Origin: CAZSLI01 sp964607705
GTDB lineage: Bacteria; Actinomycetota; Coriobacteriia; Anaerosomatales; PHET01
NCBI GenBank assembly: GCA_964607705.1
Contig: CAZSLI010000035.1
Span: forward strand, 1 to 7,460
Direction of reading: 5' to 3'
Length of the DNA stretch: 7,460 bases
Part shown: positions 6,252 to 7,460 of the stretch, piece after piece
How positions within the stretch are numbered: position 1 is the first letter of the stretch
Layout: each line of letters opens with the position of its first letter
Notes under the pieces: model-generated
What the model was told of the DNA's origin: nothing
What the model saw: only the letters and a program-made list of their open reading frames with translations
The model's database searches: none
Translations under genes and position numbers: made by a program

Positions 6252-7460
6252 CTAAGGCAGGACGAAGACGGCAAAGCGGTCGTCCGCGCTCCGGAGTTCC
6301 TTCCCTGCGACCGCCCTCAGCGCGCCGAGCACCTGCTCATCGTTCTCAAACGCGCCCAAGTCGACCCAGATCGCCGAGAACCCGGCCGCCTTCAGCGCGG
6401 GCACGAGCGCCTGGGGCGACAGCTGCGCAAGCCTTTGCTGCTCGGCATCCACCTCGCGGCCCTTCATGGCGCCGTAACTGAATCGCAGGCCGCCACGCGA
6501 GGCGAGGTACGCGCGGAATGGGTCGTAGTCACCCATATCGCCGAAGGGTCCGCCAGGCTCCGGCCATGCCATGTACGGCAGCTGGAACAGCGCGGCGCCC
6601 TGTGGCAGCGCGGTCTCGACCTTCTTCATGAACGCGACGTCGCCACCCCATATGCGCTTGAGCGCGGCATAGTCCGGCACGAACGCGGGCGTCGCCTGGT
6701 CCCAGATACCGAAGGCCAGCACGAGGGCCGCAGCGATCCAGAGCGCCACCTCGCGACGCCCGCCCGCGCGCTCGGCGAGACGCTGGGCGAGCGCTCCGAG
6801 CGCCGCGAGGGCGAAGAACGCGATGTAGACGCTGATCCGGTTGTACGAGCGCACCTGCGGCAAGACGACCGCGGCCAGCGCGCCGAAGCCGCCCACCGTG
6901 CCAAGCAGGACCGACGAAAGCGTGAGTACCGAGAGCGCGGTCAGGTCGGTGCCGAGTCCCGCCCGCAGCGGCACGCCCCCCGCGCCAAGCACGGCGATAC
7001 CGAGGAGCAGGACGAACCCGAGCGACGCCACGATGCCGAGACTGCCACTCGCGGACTCATTGTTCATGTAGGGGCCCATCTGCGTGAGCCCGTCGCGATA
7101 CATCGCCTTGAGCTTGGCGAACACAGGCAACCGGTGACCGTCGGCCGGAAGCAGCAGCTGGTCGACCTTGAGCCCGTACACCTCGGCGGCGCCAGGGTTC
7201 CTGCCGCCGAAGGCGCCGTTGGGACCGTGCTGCGCCTTGTACGCGATCGCCGGCGCCATGTTGAGCAGGCCGACGAGCACGATGACGGCGATGATCGCGA
7301 GTGCGGATGTCGCCACGGCCGTGTCGCGCGAACGGAGCCAGCCGATGCACGCGCCGACCAAGAGCAGGAAGCACGCGAAGAAGGCGTAGTAGACGCCCGA
7401 CGAGCCGAGCAGGACGGCGATCAGCCCCGCGAGCACAGCCGAACGACGGTCGATGAACCA
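6252..7460 (-). CDS. Polytopic membrane protein with soluble C-terminal domain, 5' end outside window
   Basis: The frame is open to the window edge, so these 402 residues are a C-terminal part and the true start lies beyond 7460. About six or seven hydrophobic membrane spans are visible (near residues 8-20, 22-42, 48-66, 138-160, 174-200, 208-224 and 238-254 of the fragment). A long loop at about 67-137 lies between spans three and four. Residues 255-402 form a soluble tail containing FQLPYMAWPEP, GDMGDYDPFRAYL and RFSYGAMKGR. From memory, this tail resembles poorly characterised membrane proteins of polysaccharide loci annotated as sugar translocase, phosphoglycerol-transferase-like or GT-C-like glycosyltransferase. 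No catalytic motif is conclusive in the visible part. Placement directly upstream of the CDP-sugar genes suggests a role in assembling or modifying the same polysaccharide at the membrane. That it is a membrane protein is sure; its activity is not. Confidence 0.75.
   Translation of the reverse strand, partial: WFIDRRSAVLAGLIAVLLGSSGVYYAFFACFLLLVGACIGWLRSRDTAVATSALAIIAVIVLVGLLNMAPAIAYKAQHGPNGAFGGRNPGAAEVYGLKVDQLLLPADGHRLPVFAKLKAMYRDGLTQMGPYMNNESASGSLGIVASLGFVLLLGIAVLGAGGVPLRAGLGTDLTALSVLTLSSVLLGTVGGFGALAAVVLPQVRSYNRISVYIAFFALAALGALAQRLAERAGGRREVALWIAAALVLAFGIWDQATPAFVPDYAALKRIWGGDVAFMKKVETALPQGAALFQLPYMAWPEPGGPFGDMGDYDPFRAYLASRGGLRFSYGAMKGREVDAEQQRLAQLSPQALVPALKAAGFSAIWVDLGAFENDEQVLGALRAVAGKELRSADDRFAVFVLP

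Overview
This is a high-GC bacterial window, roughly two thirds G+C by eye, with GTG starts on at least three genes. All seven genes lie on the minus strand and are packed tightly: intergenic gaps run from 2 to 66 bases. There are no RNA genes, insertion sequences, CRISPR arrays or clear terminators. The composition would suit an actinobacterium or another high-GC phylum, but nothing here fixes the taxon.

Read in the direction of transcription (high to low coordinate), the window holds: (1) the 3' part of a polytopic membrane protein with a soluble C-terminal domain, 7460-6252; (2) rfbF, glucose-1-phosphate cytidylyltransferase, 6185-5415; (3) rfbG, CDP-glucose 4,6-dehydratase, 5412-4312; (4) rfbH, the PLP and [2Fe-2S] CDP-4-keto-6-deoxyglucose 3-dehydrase (E1), 4297-2945; (5) an extended-SDR NAD(P)-dependent epimerase/reductase, 2925-2029; (6) a thiamine-diphosphate (ThDP) enzyme of the acetolactate-synthase fold, 1990-158; (7) the first 31 codons of a gene that looks like an HpcH/HpaI-type aldolase, 95-1.

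Genes 2-4 form the standard route glucose-1-P -> CDP-glucose -> CDP-4-keto-6-deoxyglucose -> CDP-3,6-dideoxy-4-keto sugar, used for surface polysaccharide. The next two genes, a ThDP lyase and an SDR, match the logic of yersiniose biosynthesis (YerE/YerF), where a two-carbon unit from pyruvate is added to C4 of the keto sugar and then reduced. The best reading is therefore a surface-polysaccharide locus making a CDP-activated 3,6-dideoxyhexose, probably branched-chain. Three things set it apart from the textbook pathway: unusual residues at the cofactor or catalytic positions of the ThDP enzyme and the SDR, the possible aldolase gene downstream, and the absence of the E3 reductase partner of RfbH from the window.
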